NCBI GenBank assembly: GCA_007375915.1
Contig: VMFF01000012.1
Span: 1 to 18,206, forward strand
Reading direction: 5' to 3'
Source of the DNA: Candidatus Doudnabacteria bacterium Gr01-1014_77
GTDB lineage: Bacteria; Patescibacteriota; Doudnabacteria; UBA920; VMFF01
Length of the DNA stretch: 18,206 nt
Under the pieces are notes generated by a model that had not been told where the DNA came from, searched no databases, and was given only the letters and a program-made list of their open reading frames with translations. The position numbers and the translations under genes were made by a program. The stretch's first letter is position 1, and each line of letters starts with the position of its first letter. Shown piece after piece: positions 1 through 7,668 of the stretch.

Positions 1-1
1 C

Positions 2-541
2 CTTAGACTTAGGGACAATGCAATCTTACAAACCCTGTTTGCAACCGGTCTTCGTGTTTCAGAACTTTGTTCTTTAAAAAAAGATCAGATAAACTTCAAG
101 AGAAATGAATTTACTGTTAGAGGAAAAGGAGATAAATTAAGACTCATATTCCTCTCTTCCGAAGCAAATGATGCTTTACAAAAATATTTAAAGAAAAGAA
201 AAGACAATTCAAAGTTTCTTTTCATTGCACATAAACAAGTTGGTATAGCGGTTGAAAAAGAAATGGCAAGCTTTGGACAAAATGCATCTGGATTAACACC
301 ACGAAGCATTCAAAGGATTATTAAAAAATACGCCCTCATTGCAGGAATAATGAAAAAGATATCTCCCCATACATTAAGACACAGCTTTGCGACTGACCTG
401 CTTCAGAATGGCGCTGATATTAGAAGCGTTCAAAGCATGTTAGGACACGCATCTATAACAACGACCCAAATATATACACATATTACAAACCAGCAGTTAC
501 GAGAAATACACACAAAATTTCATAACAGAAAGAAGAAATAG
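2..541 (+). CDS. Xer-type tyrosine recombinase, C-terminal part (5' end outside window)
   Basis: The reading frame is already open at the window edge and gives 179 residues, the catalytic domain of a phage-integrase/XerC-XerD family recombinase. The active-site set is present. Numbering from the first full codon, there is Arg18 in ATGLRVSEL, the beta-hairpin Lys in RGKGDKLR, H123-x-x-R126 in SPHTLRHSF, H149 in MLGHASI and the nucleophile Tyr158 in TQIYTH. The protein ends about 20 residues after Tyr158 with a basic tail, as Xer proteins do. Xer enzymes resolve chromosome dimers at dif sites. A mobile-element integrase cannot be excluded from the C-terminus alone, but no element genes are seen next to it, so housekeeping Xer is favoured. 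An intrinsic terminator follows directly. XerC and XerD cannot be told apart here. Confidence 0.93.
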   Translation, partial: LRLRDNAILQTLFATGLRVSELCSLKKDQINFKRNEFTVRGKGDKLRLIFLSSEANDALQKYLKKRKDNSKFLFIAHKQVGIAVEKEMASFGQNASGLTPRSIQRIIKKYALIAGIMKKISPHTLRHSFATDLLQNGADIRSVQSMLGHASITTTQIYTHITNQQLREIHTKFHNRKKK

Positions 542-567
542 AAAAACTCCCTTTAAAGGGTGTTTTT
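542..567. terminator. Bidirectional intrinsic terminator between convergent genes
   Basis: Near-perfect dyad: AAAAAC-T-CCCTTT followed by AAAGGG-T-GTTTTT, with a single T-T mismatch and U-tracts in both directions. It sits between the recombinase stop and the convergent pseudouridine synthase stop, and overlaps the last two bases of the latter, so it can serve both transcripts. Confidence 0.8.
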
Positions 568-1255
568 AAATTATGTCTTCTTTTGTAACGTTCTTTATTT
601 TTCCTAGAGGCAGATCTCCAAGCTCTAACTTGTTAATACGGATTCTTTTTAAATTCTTTACTTTGTAACCAACCTTGTCGAACATTCTTCTGATCTGACG
701 TTTTTTCCCCTCATGAATTGTCATGTATATTTTACCGTTGCGAATCTTTGCTTCTGCAGGGGCTGTTGTGTAGTCCTCCCCTATAACCACACCTTCTCGT
801 ATTTTTTGTAAGTCTGCATCTGAAATGTCTTGGCTCAAAGTAACTTCATATTCTTTTTCGTGCTCATATTTAGGATGAGCTAATTGTTCTGTTAAATCAC
901 CATCATTTGTGAAAAGTAAAAGTCCTTCTGTAAAAAAATCAAGACGACCGACTGTCCAAACCTTGCTTTGAAGTTCTTTGGGAAGAAAAGAAAATACACT
1001 TCGTCTTTTTTCCGGATCAAAACGAGAAGTAATGTATGCTTTTGGTTTGTTTAATGCAATATAGTAGAAGTTTTTTTCAGGTCTAATTAGCTTACCTTTG
1101 TAAGTGACTTGGTCTTTGTCAGGATCAACCTTGTCTCCAAGCTTTGCAACATTTCCATTAATTCGAACTTCACCTCTTTCAATGAAAATCTCAGAGCCTC
1201 TTCTTGAGGCTATGCCTGCATTGGACAAAAATTTTTGTAATCTTTCAATTGCCAT
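566..1255 (-). CDS. RsuA/RluB-family rRNA pseudouridine synthase
   Basis: A 229-aa protein with the two-domain plan of the RsuA/RluB/RluE/RluF family. An N-terminal S4 RNA-binding domain (about residues 2-60, ERLQKFLSNAGIASRR) is followed by the catalytic domain. The catalytic aspartate is D106 in VGRLDFFTEGLLLFTNDG. The family motifs NKPKAYITSR (about 69-78) and EGKKRQIRRM near the C-terminus are present. It isomerises a specific uridine in 16S or 23S rRNA. The length fits RsuA or a short RluB, and the exact target site cannot be set from sequence. It starts 3 nt after the stop of the TPM-domain gene, so it is probably the last gene of the lemA operon, and its ribosome binding site must lie in the end of that gene (GGAAGGTGG). 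Confidence 0.93.
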   Translation of the reverse strand: MAIERLQKFLSNAGIASRRGSEIFIERGEVRINGNVAKLGDKVDPDKDQVTYKGKLIRPEKNFYYIALNKPKAYITSRFDPEKRRSVFSFLPKELQSKVWTVGRLDFFTEGLLLFTNDGDLTEQLAHPKYEHEKEYEVTLSQDISDADLQKIREGVVIGEDYTTAPAEAKIRNGKIYMTIHEGKKRQIRRMFDKVGYKVKNLKRIRINKLELGDLPLGKIKNVTKEDII

Positions 1256-1258
1256 AAT

Positions 1259-2140
1259 TTACCACCTTCCGCTTGAACCTCCACCACCTGAAAATCCTCC
1301 ACCAAAACCTCCAAAACCACTCCCAGAACCGCCTGATCTTCCTCCACCAATCCACCAAGGATAAACTCCGGTTCTTTGTCCTTTCTTGTAATTCTTAGAA
1401 ACAATGTAATCAAAAAGTAAACCAATCGGAGTAAAGAGCAAAGCCATTACTAATGAATATATCCAAGAGCCTAAGAATAGCCCAAAAAGTCCACCACAAA
1501 GCGCTCCAACAATGCCTCCTGCCCACCATGACTTAGATTTTGCTAAAACGCTTGAAAGAAAAGAAAAAACAAAAAAGAAAAGAAAGAATATCAGATTAAA
1601 GTTAATATTAACCTTTTGCTTTGATACTGGAATATTAACCTGTTCACCTGACAGCTTTTTTATTATTAAGTCTGTGGCTTCATTAACTCCGCCGTAATAA
1701 TCGCTCTTTTGGAAAGCCGGGGTTAAAACATTTCGGATTATAGAAGCAGACTGAGCATCTGTTAACTCACCTTCCAACCCATACCCTATCTCTATTCTCA
1801 TCTCCCTGTCTTCAAGTGCAATTAACAATAGCAGTCCGTTGTTCTTGTCTTTTTTTCCAATACCAAAATCTTTAAAAAGCTTTACTGCATAATTTTCAAT
1901 GTAGTCCCCATCAAGATTTTTAACTGTAACAACAGAAACTTCATTTGTGCTTTGTTTTTCATATGCAGAAAGCTTTGTTTCAAGGCTTTGTTTTTGTTCT
2001 GCTGAAAAAATTCCTGCAAAGTCATTAACAAAGCCGGTTGGATTACCCGGCTTTGTGTATGCAAAAACTTGTGACGCAGTAAGTAAAATAACCGCGCCTA
2101 AAAGCGTTGCAATGAAGTTTTTCTTGTTATTAACGAACAT
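1259..2140 (-). CDS. TPM-domain (YgcG-type) membrane protein with Gly-rich tail
   Basis: 293 aa. Residues 1-27 form a Sec signal peptide ending in VFA. A TPM domain follows (about 35-160; VNDFAGIFSAEQ near the start, then the GIGKKDKNNGLLLLIALEDREMRIEIGYGLEG core and a YYGGV segment). After it come hydrophobic segments at about 180-200 and 208-245, and a tail rich in Gly and Ser that ends in a GGGGSSGRW-like sequence, typical of the family. TPM proteins face the outside of the cytoplasmic membrane. Some relatives have phosphatase activity and others help photosystem repair, and the role in such bacteria is unknown. Its ATG shares one base with the lemA stop (TAATG), suggesting translational coupling. 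LemA and TPM proteins are neighbours in many bacteria. Confidence 0.9.
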   Translation of the reverse strand: MFVNNKKNFIATLLGAVILLTASQVFAYTKPGNPTGFVNDFAGIFSAEQKQSLETKLSAYEKQSTNEVSVVTVKNLDGDYIENYAVKLFKDFGIGKKDKNNGLLLLIALEDREMRIEIGYGLEGELTDAQSASIIRNVLTPAFQKSDYYGGVNEATDLIIKKLSGEQVNIPVSKQKVNINFNLIFFLFFFVFSFLSSVLAKSKSWWAGGIVGALCGGLFGLFLGSWIYSLVMALLFTPIGLLFDYIVSKNYKKGQRTGVYPWWIGGGRSGGSGSGFGGFGGGFSGGGGSSGRW

Positions 2141-2691
2141 TAAAAGTTAACTTCAGGAGTTTTTTCTGCTCCTGTTTCTGCTTTGAACAATGTTCTTTCT
2201 TGAAAACCAAAAGTCTTTGCAATGATATTTGAAGGGAATGTTCTTACTGCAATGTTAATTTGAGTAACATTGTCATTGTATCTTCCACGTTCTACTGCAA
2301 TCCTGTTTTCTGTTCCAGCAAGCTCAGCACTTAAATCCTGATACAAAGGAACAGTTGCAATTGCAGGATTTGCTTCAATCACAGCAATTAAACGACCAAG
2401 ACTTGTTTCTAAGTTGCTTGCTGCAGATGCTTTAGCATCAACAGTAGATGCAGCTGCGAAAGCTGCTCTTGCATCTGTTACTTCTTTAGCAAATGCCAAT
2501 TCTTGCTTGCTTCCACCCTTTACTGTATTAACAAGGTTTGGGATTAAGCTTAAACGTCTCTGGTATTGGTTTTCTACCTGAGCCCATTGGTTATCCACTG
2601 CTTTGTTTGCTCTTACAAAGTTATTGTAAGAAAGAATGCCCCAAAGAGCTATCAAAACTACTAATAATATGAGCAAATTGAGTTTTTTCAT
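2140..2691 (-). CDS. lemA: LemA family protein
   Basis: 183 aa, the usual LemA length. An N-terminal hydrophobic segment (about residues 4-22) anchors the protein, leaving a short N-out tail and a helical domain outside the membrane. The diagnostic segment VDNQWAQVENQYQRRLSLIPNLVNTVKG lies at about 32-59, followed by an Ala-rich helix and the C-terminal FPSNIIAKTFGFQ motif. The start is supported by AAGGA five bases upstream. It is the first gene of a three-gene minus-strand operon with the TPM protein and the pseudouridine synthase. The molecular function of LemA is not established. It lies divergent from a two-component system whose regulator may control it (inference). Confidence 0.93.
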   Translation of the reverse strand: MKKLNLLILLVVLIALWGILSYNNFVRANKAVDNQWAQVENQYQRRLSLIPNLVNTVKGGSKQELAFAKEVTDARAAFAAASTVDAKASAASNLETSLGRLIAVIEANPAIATVPLYQDLSAELAGTENRIAVERGRYNDNVTQINIAVRTFPSNIIAKTFGFQERTLFKAETGAEKTPEVNF

Positions 2692-2749
2692 GGTTTCCTT
2701 TTCTTGTGGCTTTTAAATTTTAGAATTAATTTATGCCATTTGTTCTATT

Positions 2750-2770
2750 ATTATACTGTCTTTTAAGACA
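2750..2770 (-). promoter_or_regulatory. lemA operon -10 box with adjoining dyad, candidate operator
   Basis: On the minus strand a perfect TATAAT lies at 2755-2750, about 60 nt before the lemA ATG. Just upstream of it (2757-2770) is the inverted repeat TGTCTT-TT-AAGACA, inside the expected -10/-35 spacer, where a bound regulator would block or modulate transcription. No good -35 is visible, which fits an activator-dependent promoter. The regulator's identity is inference. Confidence 0.5.
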
Positions 2771-2786
2771 AAGGGAAAGAAAGCAT

Positions 2787-2815
2787 TTGCGCATAAACAT
2801 GCCTTGTGCTCTAAT
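2787..2815 (+). promoter_or_regulatory. Candidate promoter of the response regulator gene
   Basis: TTGCGC (2787-2792), 17-bp spacer, TCTAAT (2810-2815), giving a leader of roughly 35 nt with a weak AGGA before the ATG at 2857. An alternative TATATT lies a few bases further on. Confidence 0.45.
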
Positions 2816-2856
2816 AATTATATATTTTTGGAAACAAATATTTAGGATATACGATA

Positions 2857-3528
2857 ATGAAGATTTTAATAGTTGAAGATGAGATTAGATTAAGTGATGT
2901 TTTAAAAAAGAACTTGGAGACAGAGTACTTCATAGTTGATGTTGCTAATGACGGAGAGATTGGAGCTAAAATGGCTTTAGAACACGATTATGATTTAATT
3001 GTCTTAGATCAGATGTTGCCAAAAAAAACCGGCATGGAAGTTTGCAAGATTGTACGTCAGGCTGGCAAAACATTACCAATCATTATTCTTTCTGTTAAAT
3101 CAGAAACAACTACAAAGGTTGAGTTGTTAAACGCAGGTGCTGATGACTACTTGATAAAGCCATTTTCTTTCGAGGAGTTAATTGCAAGAATACGAGCTTT
3201 AATGCGAAGACCAAAAGCAATACAAGAAGAGATATACACTATTGATGATCTGATCTTAGATACAAAAAGACAAACAGTGAAACGTGGAGACAAAGACATA
3301 TATCTAACAAGAAAAGAATTCATGCTTTTAGAGTACCTTTTAAAAAACAGAGACATTGTGCTTTCAAGGGCAATGATTATGGAACATGTTTGGGATATGT
3401 ATGCTGATCCTTTCTCAAATACCATTGAATCTCACATTTTAAGCTTAAGGAAAAAAATTGATCTTCCGAATAAACAGAAACTTATACAAACAGTACCTGG
3501 TAGAGGGTACAAACTAAGTTTTGTTTAA
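2857..3528 (+). CDS. OmpR/PhoB-family response regulator
   Basis: 223 aa. The receiver domain (1-115) has the acidic pair E7/D8, phospho-acceptor D51 in LIVLDQMLP, S79, and K101 in LIKPFS. The winged-helix DNA-binding domain (about 125-222) has LTRKEFMLLEYLLKNRDIVLSR, the recognition helix around NTIESHILSLRKKID and the closing TVPGRGYKL wing, all typical of the OmpR/PhoB class. It is a DNA-binding transcription factor activated by phosphorylation. The kinase gene follows after 52 nt and is the likely partner. It is divergent from lemA, so lemA-TPM is a plausible target. Confidence 0.96.
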   Translation: MKILIVEDEIRLSDVLKKNLETEYFIVDVANDGEIGAKMALEHDYDLIVLDQMLPKKTGMEVCKIVRQAGKTLPIIILSVKSETTTKVELLNAGADDYLIKPFSFEELIARIRALMRRPKAIQEEIYTIDDLILDTKRQTVKRGDKDIYLTRKEFMLLEYLLKNRDIVLSRAMIMEHVWDMYADPFSNTIESHILSLRKKIDLPNKQKLIQTVPGRGYKLSFV

Positions 3529-3549
3529 AAGCCTTCCAAAAGGCTTTTT
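3527..3549 (+). terminator. Intrinsic terminator between regulator and kinase genes
   Basis: AAAAGCCTT (3527-3535), loop CCAA, AAGGCTTTT (3540-3548) with a short T-run, beginning on the stop codon of the response regulator gene. It should cut most read-through into the kinase gene, either lowering kinase relative to regulator or leaving the kinase to a separate promoter. TATACT at 3553-3558 is a possible -10 for one. Confidence 0.75.
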
Positions 3550-3580
3550 GTATATACTGTAAATACTTTTTAGAGGGACT

Positions 3581-5674
3581 ATGGATTATAGATACCTAAT
3601 TGAAATCTTTGCGGCACTAATCGGAGTTTTCTGTGTCGCCCTAAGTTTTGTGTTACTAATGCACTGGCGTGGTAAAAAAGACGTCGGTTATTTTTCTTTT
3701 AGTATTTTAAGTGCTGGCTTTTGGATTCTGTCTGTGTATTTTGCAGACATTTCAACTGATCTGCCAAATTTAGTGTTCTGGACAAAGATTGCTTCTATCA
3801 GTGCTTTGTTTTATGTTTTCTTTTTTGTAATCTTCAGTTATTCTTTCAGACATCCCGGAAAGAATTGGAAAATATATTTTGCACTTATTCTTCCAATACT
3901 TGCAAACAGCATCTATCTATACAAATTCCCATTAGATCAGGTGTATGTTGTAGATCCGTTTATTAATTTCACATTTGATCGTCCTGTTGGTGGAATCTTA
4001 AGCGGAAATTTTTCTCTGTATTTACTACTATTCCTGATCTACTACATGATTGGCTATGTTGCCTTACTTTGGAAATATGGCACACTGCCTCTAAGAACAA
4101 GACTTCAAATTAAATATATTTTAATTGGTACAAGCATCTCAATTATTGCTGCTGCTCTTTTTGACATACTTCTTCCTTTACAAGGAGTTGACTACCTATA
4201 TGCTTTAGGACCTGCTTGCACTGCTCTTTTAATCTTAAGCACTGTATATGCAATAGCTAAACACAATCTGTTAGAAATTAAGGTTGTTATACAACGAGGA
4301 GTCATATATTCCCTGTTAATCGCTATTGTTGTTGGCTTCTATCTCCTACTCCTATTCATCCTTCGTTCAGTGTATTTTGAACCCACAGGTAAAACCACAA
4401 GCCTTGTCAGCGCAATCATAACAACGCTTCTTGGAATTTTTGGTGCTCCTCTCTTAGAAAGAATTTTAAGAAAATTGACTGACAAAATCTTTTACAAAGA
4501 GCGTTATGACTACTCTAAAGCAGTTGCAGAGCTGGTTCGTATACTAAACGAAGAGATTGAATTTGAAGCATTGGTTAATCAGAGTAAAAATGCGCTTCAA
4601 AAAATACTTAAAACTAAGACAATTCACTTTCTTTTCCTGAAATCAAATCCTGACTCAATGCCTTTTGAATCTAACGAGAACCAAGAACTGTTAAGTTCAG
4701 AACATATCCAGAGCATTAGACAGATACTACCAACTGATGAATTAAAAAACGACATACTTCTATCCGGTGCTAAATACTACAGCGCGGAATTAATAGTACC
4801 GCTCGTTGCTGGAGAAAAAGTAATTGGCCTCGCTTTTATACCTAAAAAACTTTCCGGAGAGAAATATTCAAATCAAGACATTGATCTTTTAAATGTTTTT
4901 TCTTTTCAAGCAGGTGTTGCTTTAGAAAAAGCAAGACTTCTTTGGGAAGTCCAAAAATATTCTAATGAACTAGAACAACGAGTCGAAGAAAGAACATCTA
5001 GGATTCAACAACTTCAGCAAGAACAAAAAAACTTCATGAACGATATTTCACATTCCCTTCAAACTCCATTAACTGTGATTAAAGGCGAGCTTGATTTTCT
5101 AAAAATGAAATCTAAACCAATTAAAGAGCTTGGAAAGTTTGAAAAGTCTGTTGATGAAATATCTCGTCTAATTTACAATCTTTTAAAACTTGCAAAGATT
5201 GAGATGCAAGACACTGATTTAAAAAAAGAACGTGTTAATTTAAACACACTGTTAAATGATATTATCGAGTACTTAGACGTTCTTTGTAAAACTAATAATA
5301 TTACGATAGTTAAAAATATACAGCCAGAAATATATATTCAAGGAAATCCAGAAGCCCTTGAAACCCTTATTACTAACCTAACTAGTAATGCTATCAAATA
5401 CATAGCAAACAAAAAGATAATAACAATCACGTTAGAAAAAACAGACCATGTAATCCTTTCCATAAAAGACACAGGAATTGGAATTGAGAAAGAAGACCTA
5501 AAATATATTTTCAATCGTTTCTACAGAGCAGGAGTTGGTAAATCAGAAGTTTCTGGTACAGGACTTGGCTTAGCAATTTGCAAGAAAATAGCGCAGAATC
5601 ATGGCGGAGATATTTCTGTAGAAAGTGTTCCTAAGAAAGGAACAACCTTTACAGTCAGATTTCCATTGATTTAG
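3581..5674 (+). CDS. Membrane sensor histidine kinase (7TM, GAF, HisKA, HATPase)
   Basis: 697 aa. The N-terminal part (about 1-265) has seven or more hydrophobic segments with few loops, matching the 7TM histidine-kinase sensor type. A GAF-like domain follows (about 310-455; LIVPLVAGEKVIGLAFIPKK). A coiled coil (about 460-485, ELEQRVEERTSRIQQLQQ) leads to the dimerisation domain. The phospho-accepting His is H491 in DISHSLQTPLTVIKG, where the family more often has HELRTPL. The ATPase domain has its N box around N599/N603, G1 box DTGIGI (630-635), F box IFNRFYRA and G2 box GTGLGLAI. GAGGGAC precedes the ATG. It most likely phosphorylates the upstream OmpR-type regulator. The signal it senses is unknown. 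A strong terminator follows. Confidence 0.95.
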   Translation: MDYRYLIEIFAALIGVFCVALSFVLLMHWRGKKDVGYFSFSILSAGFWILSVYFADISTDLPNLVFWTKIASISALFYVFFFVIFSYSFRHPGKNWKIYFALILPILANSIYLYKFPLDQVYVVDPFINFTFDRPVGGILSGNFSLYLLLFLIYYMIGYVALLWKYGTLPLRTRLQIKYILIGTSISIIAAALFDILLPLQGVDYLYALGPACTALLILSTVYAIAKHNLLEIKVVIQRGVIYSLLIAIVVGFYLLLLFILRSVYFEPTGKTTSLVSAIITTLLGIFGAPLLERILRKLTDKIFYKERYDYSKAVAELVRILNEEIEFEALVNQSKNALQKILKTKTIHFLFLKSNPDSMPFESNENQELLSSEHIQSIRQILPTDELKNDILLSGAKYYSAELIVPLVAGEKVIGLAFIPKKLSGEKYSNQDIDLLNVFSFQAGVALEKARLLWEVQKYSNELEQRVEERTSRIQQLQQEQKNFMNDISHSLQTPLTVIKGELDFLKMKSKPIKELGKFEKSVDEISRLIYNLLKLAKIEMQDTDLKKERVNLNTLLNDIIEYLDVLCKTNNITIVKNIQPEIYIQGNPEALETLITNLTSNAIKYIANKKIITITLEKTDHVILSIKDTGIGIEKEDLKYIFNRFYRAGVGKSEVSGTGLGLAICKKIAQNHGGDISVESVPKKGTTFTVRFPLI

Positions 5675-5683
5675 CTTTAAACA

Positions 5684-5717
5684 AAAAAAACGCTTTGTTA
5701 TCAAAGCGTTTTTTTAA
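5684..5717. terminator. Bidirectional intrinsic terminator
   Basis: A-run, then ACGCTTTG, loop TTAT, CAAAGCGT, then a T-run. The A-tract before and T-tract after the stem allow termination of the kinase transcript on plus and of the tRNA-Arg transcript on minus. Confidence 0.85.
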
Positions 5718-5728
5718 TATATACATTA

Positions 5729-5805
5729 TGGTGAGCCCGGCAGGGATCGAACCTGCGACCTAGTGCTTAGAAGGCACTCGCTCTATCCAACTGAGCTACG
5801 GGCTC
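5729..5805 (-). tRNA. tRNA-Arg (anticodon UCU)
   Basis: A full cloverleaf on the minus strand. Acceptor GAGCCCG pairs perfectly with CGGGCTC, D stem is GCTC/GAGC, and anticodon stem AGTGC/GCACT encloses loop CTTCTAA (anticodon TCT at 5771-5769). T stem is GCAGG/CCTGC with loop TTCGATC. Discriminator A and the CCA end are encoded. It reads AGA, the arginine codon favoured in AT-rich genomes. Confidence 0.96.
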
Positions 5806-5827
5806 TTAAAAATGTCAGAACTTCACA

Positions 5828-5856
5828 ATTTTAGCAAACATGGAGCATTTTTTCAA
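5828..5856 (-). promoter_or_regulatory. Promoter of tRNA-Arg
   Basis: On the minus strand TTGAAA (5856-5851), exactly 17 bp, TAAAAT (5833-5828). The predicted start is about 15 nt before the mature tRNA 5' end. It lies just after the transaldolase stop, so the tRNA need not depend on the upstream operon. Confidence 0.75.
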
Positions 5857-5861
5857 GGTCT

Positions 5862-6740
5862 CTAAACTTGATTTATGGTTGCTTTGTAATCAGAAACAAA
5901 CTTTAAAATACCAGCATCTGTTAATTCGTGTTGTATATTAAAGCTTTGCCAATCTGAATTAAGATCTAATTCTTTGGAAACGATTAGATTTAATGGTTGC
6001 ACTGGATTATACGTATAGCTTGAATCAGGCATTGGGAAATTTTTACTTGCCCACTCTTCTAAAACCTTTGTTGGGACTGTTGCTAATTCAACACCAAGTG
6101 AGAATGAATACAAAAGATGCTCTAAGTTTCTAATGCTGGCTGCAAGAACCCAAACATGACTATCTCCTTGTGCATACATTGCTTTAATATTTCGTATTAA
6201 GCTCATTCCGTCTTCTCCTTTGTCGTCTAAACGCCCGATGAAGGGAGAAAGATAAACAGTTCCGGGTGTTGCGCCTTTGGTTGCAGAATATACTGCTGCT
6301 GCTTGTTCTTGTGAAAACACTAATGTTATGTTTATACGCATTCCTTCTTTGACAGACATTTCTGCTGCTTTTAATCCTTCTTTAGTACATGGGTATTTAA
6401 TAACCGCATTTGGAATCCATGTATACATTTCTTTTCCTTGAGCAAACATTTCTTCTGCTGTTGTATTTAAGTCTGCAAAAACCTCAATGGAAACACCAGC
6501 ATCACCAACAAGTGGTGAGATGCTTTGAACGATTTTTTTGTATTCTTGATTTTGTTCTTCTTTAGAAAGCTTATGGCCTGATTTAATTAGTTCCTGTATT
6601 TCAGGATTTTTTGCAATTAAAGAAGGATTTGTTGTTTGTCCATCAACAAAACCAATTAATTCTTTGATGCGCTTCGTTTCTTCTGGGTCCCCTCCATCAA
6701 CTAGTATTTTAGTTTTTGGTCGGTTTGTTTGATCAAGCAT
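5862..6740 (-). CDS. tal: Transaldolase
   Basis: 292 aa with a transaldolase-type TIM-barrel signature. The early motif is KILVDGGDPEETKRIKELIGFVDGQTTNPSL. The Schiff-base lysine is K115 in NAVIKYPCTKEGLKA (compare VKIPAT in the family). Other motifs are INITLVFSQEQAAA, SPFIGRLDD and VLAASIRN. It moves a dihydroxyacetone unit between sugar phosphates in the non-oxidative pentose phosphate pathway. It overlaps the aldolase gene by 8 nt (ATGCTTGA holds the tal start and the aldolase TGA stop), so the two are translationally coupled. Substrate choice (transaldolase versus a fructose-6-phosphate aldolase) is not fixed by motifs, but length and the long active-site loops favour transaldolase. Confidence 0.92.
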   Translation of the reverse strand: MLDQTNRPKTKILVDGGDPEETKRIKELIGFVDGQTTNPSLIAKNPEIQELIKSGHKLSKEEQNQEYKKIVQSISPLVGDAGVSIEVFADLNTTAEEMFAQGKEMYTWIPNAVIKYPCTKEGLKAAEMSVKEGMRINITLVFSQEQAAAVYSATKGATPGTVYLSPFIGRLDDKGEDGMSLIRNIKAMYAQGDSHVWVLAASIRNLEHLLYSFSLGVELATVPTKVLEEWASKNFPMPDSSYTYNPVQPLNLIVSKELDLNSDWQSFNIQHELTDAGILKFVSDYKATINQV

Positions 6741-7668
6741 TTGTATTTTCGTAAATTTTTAAAGCATCATCAGGGGTCGCATCATCAAAAACTATTGCTG
6801 AGATTGCATCACATAATCTCACTGCTTCTTCCAAAGGTCTCATGTGTACGTTTCTGCCTGTTGCATTTCCTGCTGCACCTGAAATATGGATTTGATTGTG
6901 TAGTTGTTGCAAAAACTCAGGGACTCCCATTTTACTTCCACCTGAGACAATTACCATGGTTCTGCCTGCTGCTGAAACCGCTTCTTTAAATTTCTCAGCT
7001 AATACTATTGGATCATTAGTTTCTATTAGTTTTGGATATGTTACTTTAACAAAATCAGAACCTAAACTTACAGCAACACCAGTTGCTCCTGCAATGATGT
7101 GTGGAGCGTACGGATCAGAAACATTCTTTCCCCTTGGGTAAACCCAAAGGATGAAAAACATTCCGTTTTGGTGTGCTTTTAATATTGCTTCACTTGCCTC
7201 TTTAAGCATCTGGGATTCATATTCACTTCCAAGATACAAGGTATATCCCATTCCAACGATGTTTAGACCACTGCTTTGTTTAAACTGAACTACTTCTTCT
7301 GGTGTTACCATTTCTTCACTTAAAGGATCTTTGTCCTCCACTGGAACAATGTTTGTCTTGGAGTTTAACTTAATAACATATGGAACTGTTGGATAGTCTC
7401 TGCCATATTTTGAAAGTAGTCCTAGTTGGGTTGCAAAGCAAGAAATTCTAGCCTTGCTTGCTATCTTAAACATGTGTTCTGGGTCTGCATCCTCTGGTGA
7501 TGCGTCAGCGCTTCCAAAATCATCATTTAAGTGCTCTATTTTCTGATCACCTGCAAAAAGCATCATTCTTCTTAGCCCATGAGTTACTAGCTCAATGTTT
7601 TTTGTATATTCTGCTTCTTTTTCTTTTGGAACATCAGCAGGAACTTGGATTGTTTGTTTCTCCACCAT
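6733..7668 (-). CDS. Archaeal-type class I fructose-bisphosphate aldolase (DhnA/FbaB-like)
   Basis: 311 aa resembling the DhnA/FbaB/DeoC-LacD aldolase group. LFAGDQKIEHLNDDF (about 37-51) replaces the usual DQGIEHG motif, FILWVYPRGKNVSDPYAPHIIAGAT lies in the barrel middle, the probable Schiff-base lysine is K208 in DFVKVTYP, and the phosphate-binding VSGGSKMGVP lies near the C-terminus. It would cleave or form fructose-1,6-bisphosphate. Its tight coupling to transaldolase supports a role at the glycolysis/pentose phosphate junction. The motifs are divergent, so a related aldolase specificity is possible. Its ATG shares one base with the stop of the DoxX-like gene (TAATG). Confidence 0.85.
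   Translation of the reverse strand: MVEKQTIQVPADVPKEKEAEYTKNIELVTHGLRRMMLFAGDQKIEHLNDDFGSADASPEDADPEHMFKIASKARISCFATQLGLLSKYGRDYPTVPYVIKLNSKTNIVPVEDKDPLSEEMVTPEEVVQFKQSSGLNIVGMGYTLYLGSEYESQMLKEASEAILKAHQNGMFFILWVYPRGKNVSDPYAPHIIAGATGVAVSLGSDFVKVTYPKLIETNDPIVLAEKFKEAVSAAGRTMVIVSGGSKMGVPEFLQQLHNQIHISGAAGNATGRNVHMRPLEEAVRLCDAISAIVFDDATPDDALKIYENTNA

Noticed and set aside
2..541. Mobile element or integron integrase with an attachment site
   Set aside because: No direct-repeat ends, cassette repeats or element genes are next to it in view, and the motifs fit a housekeeping Xer protein equally well.
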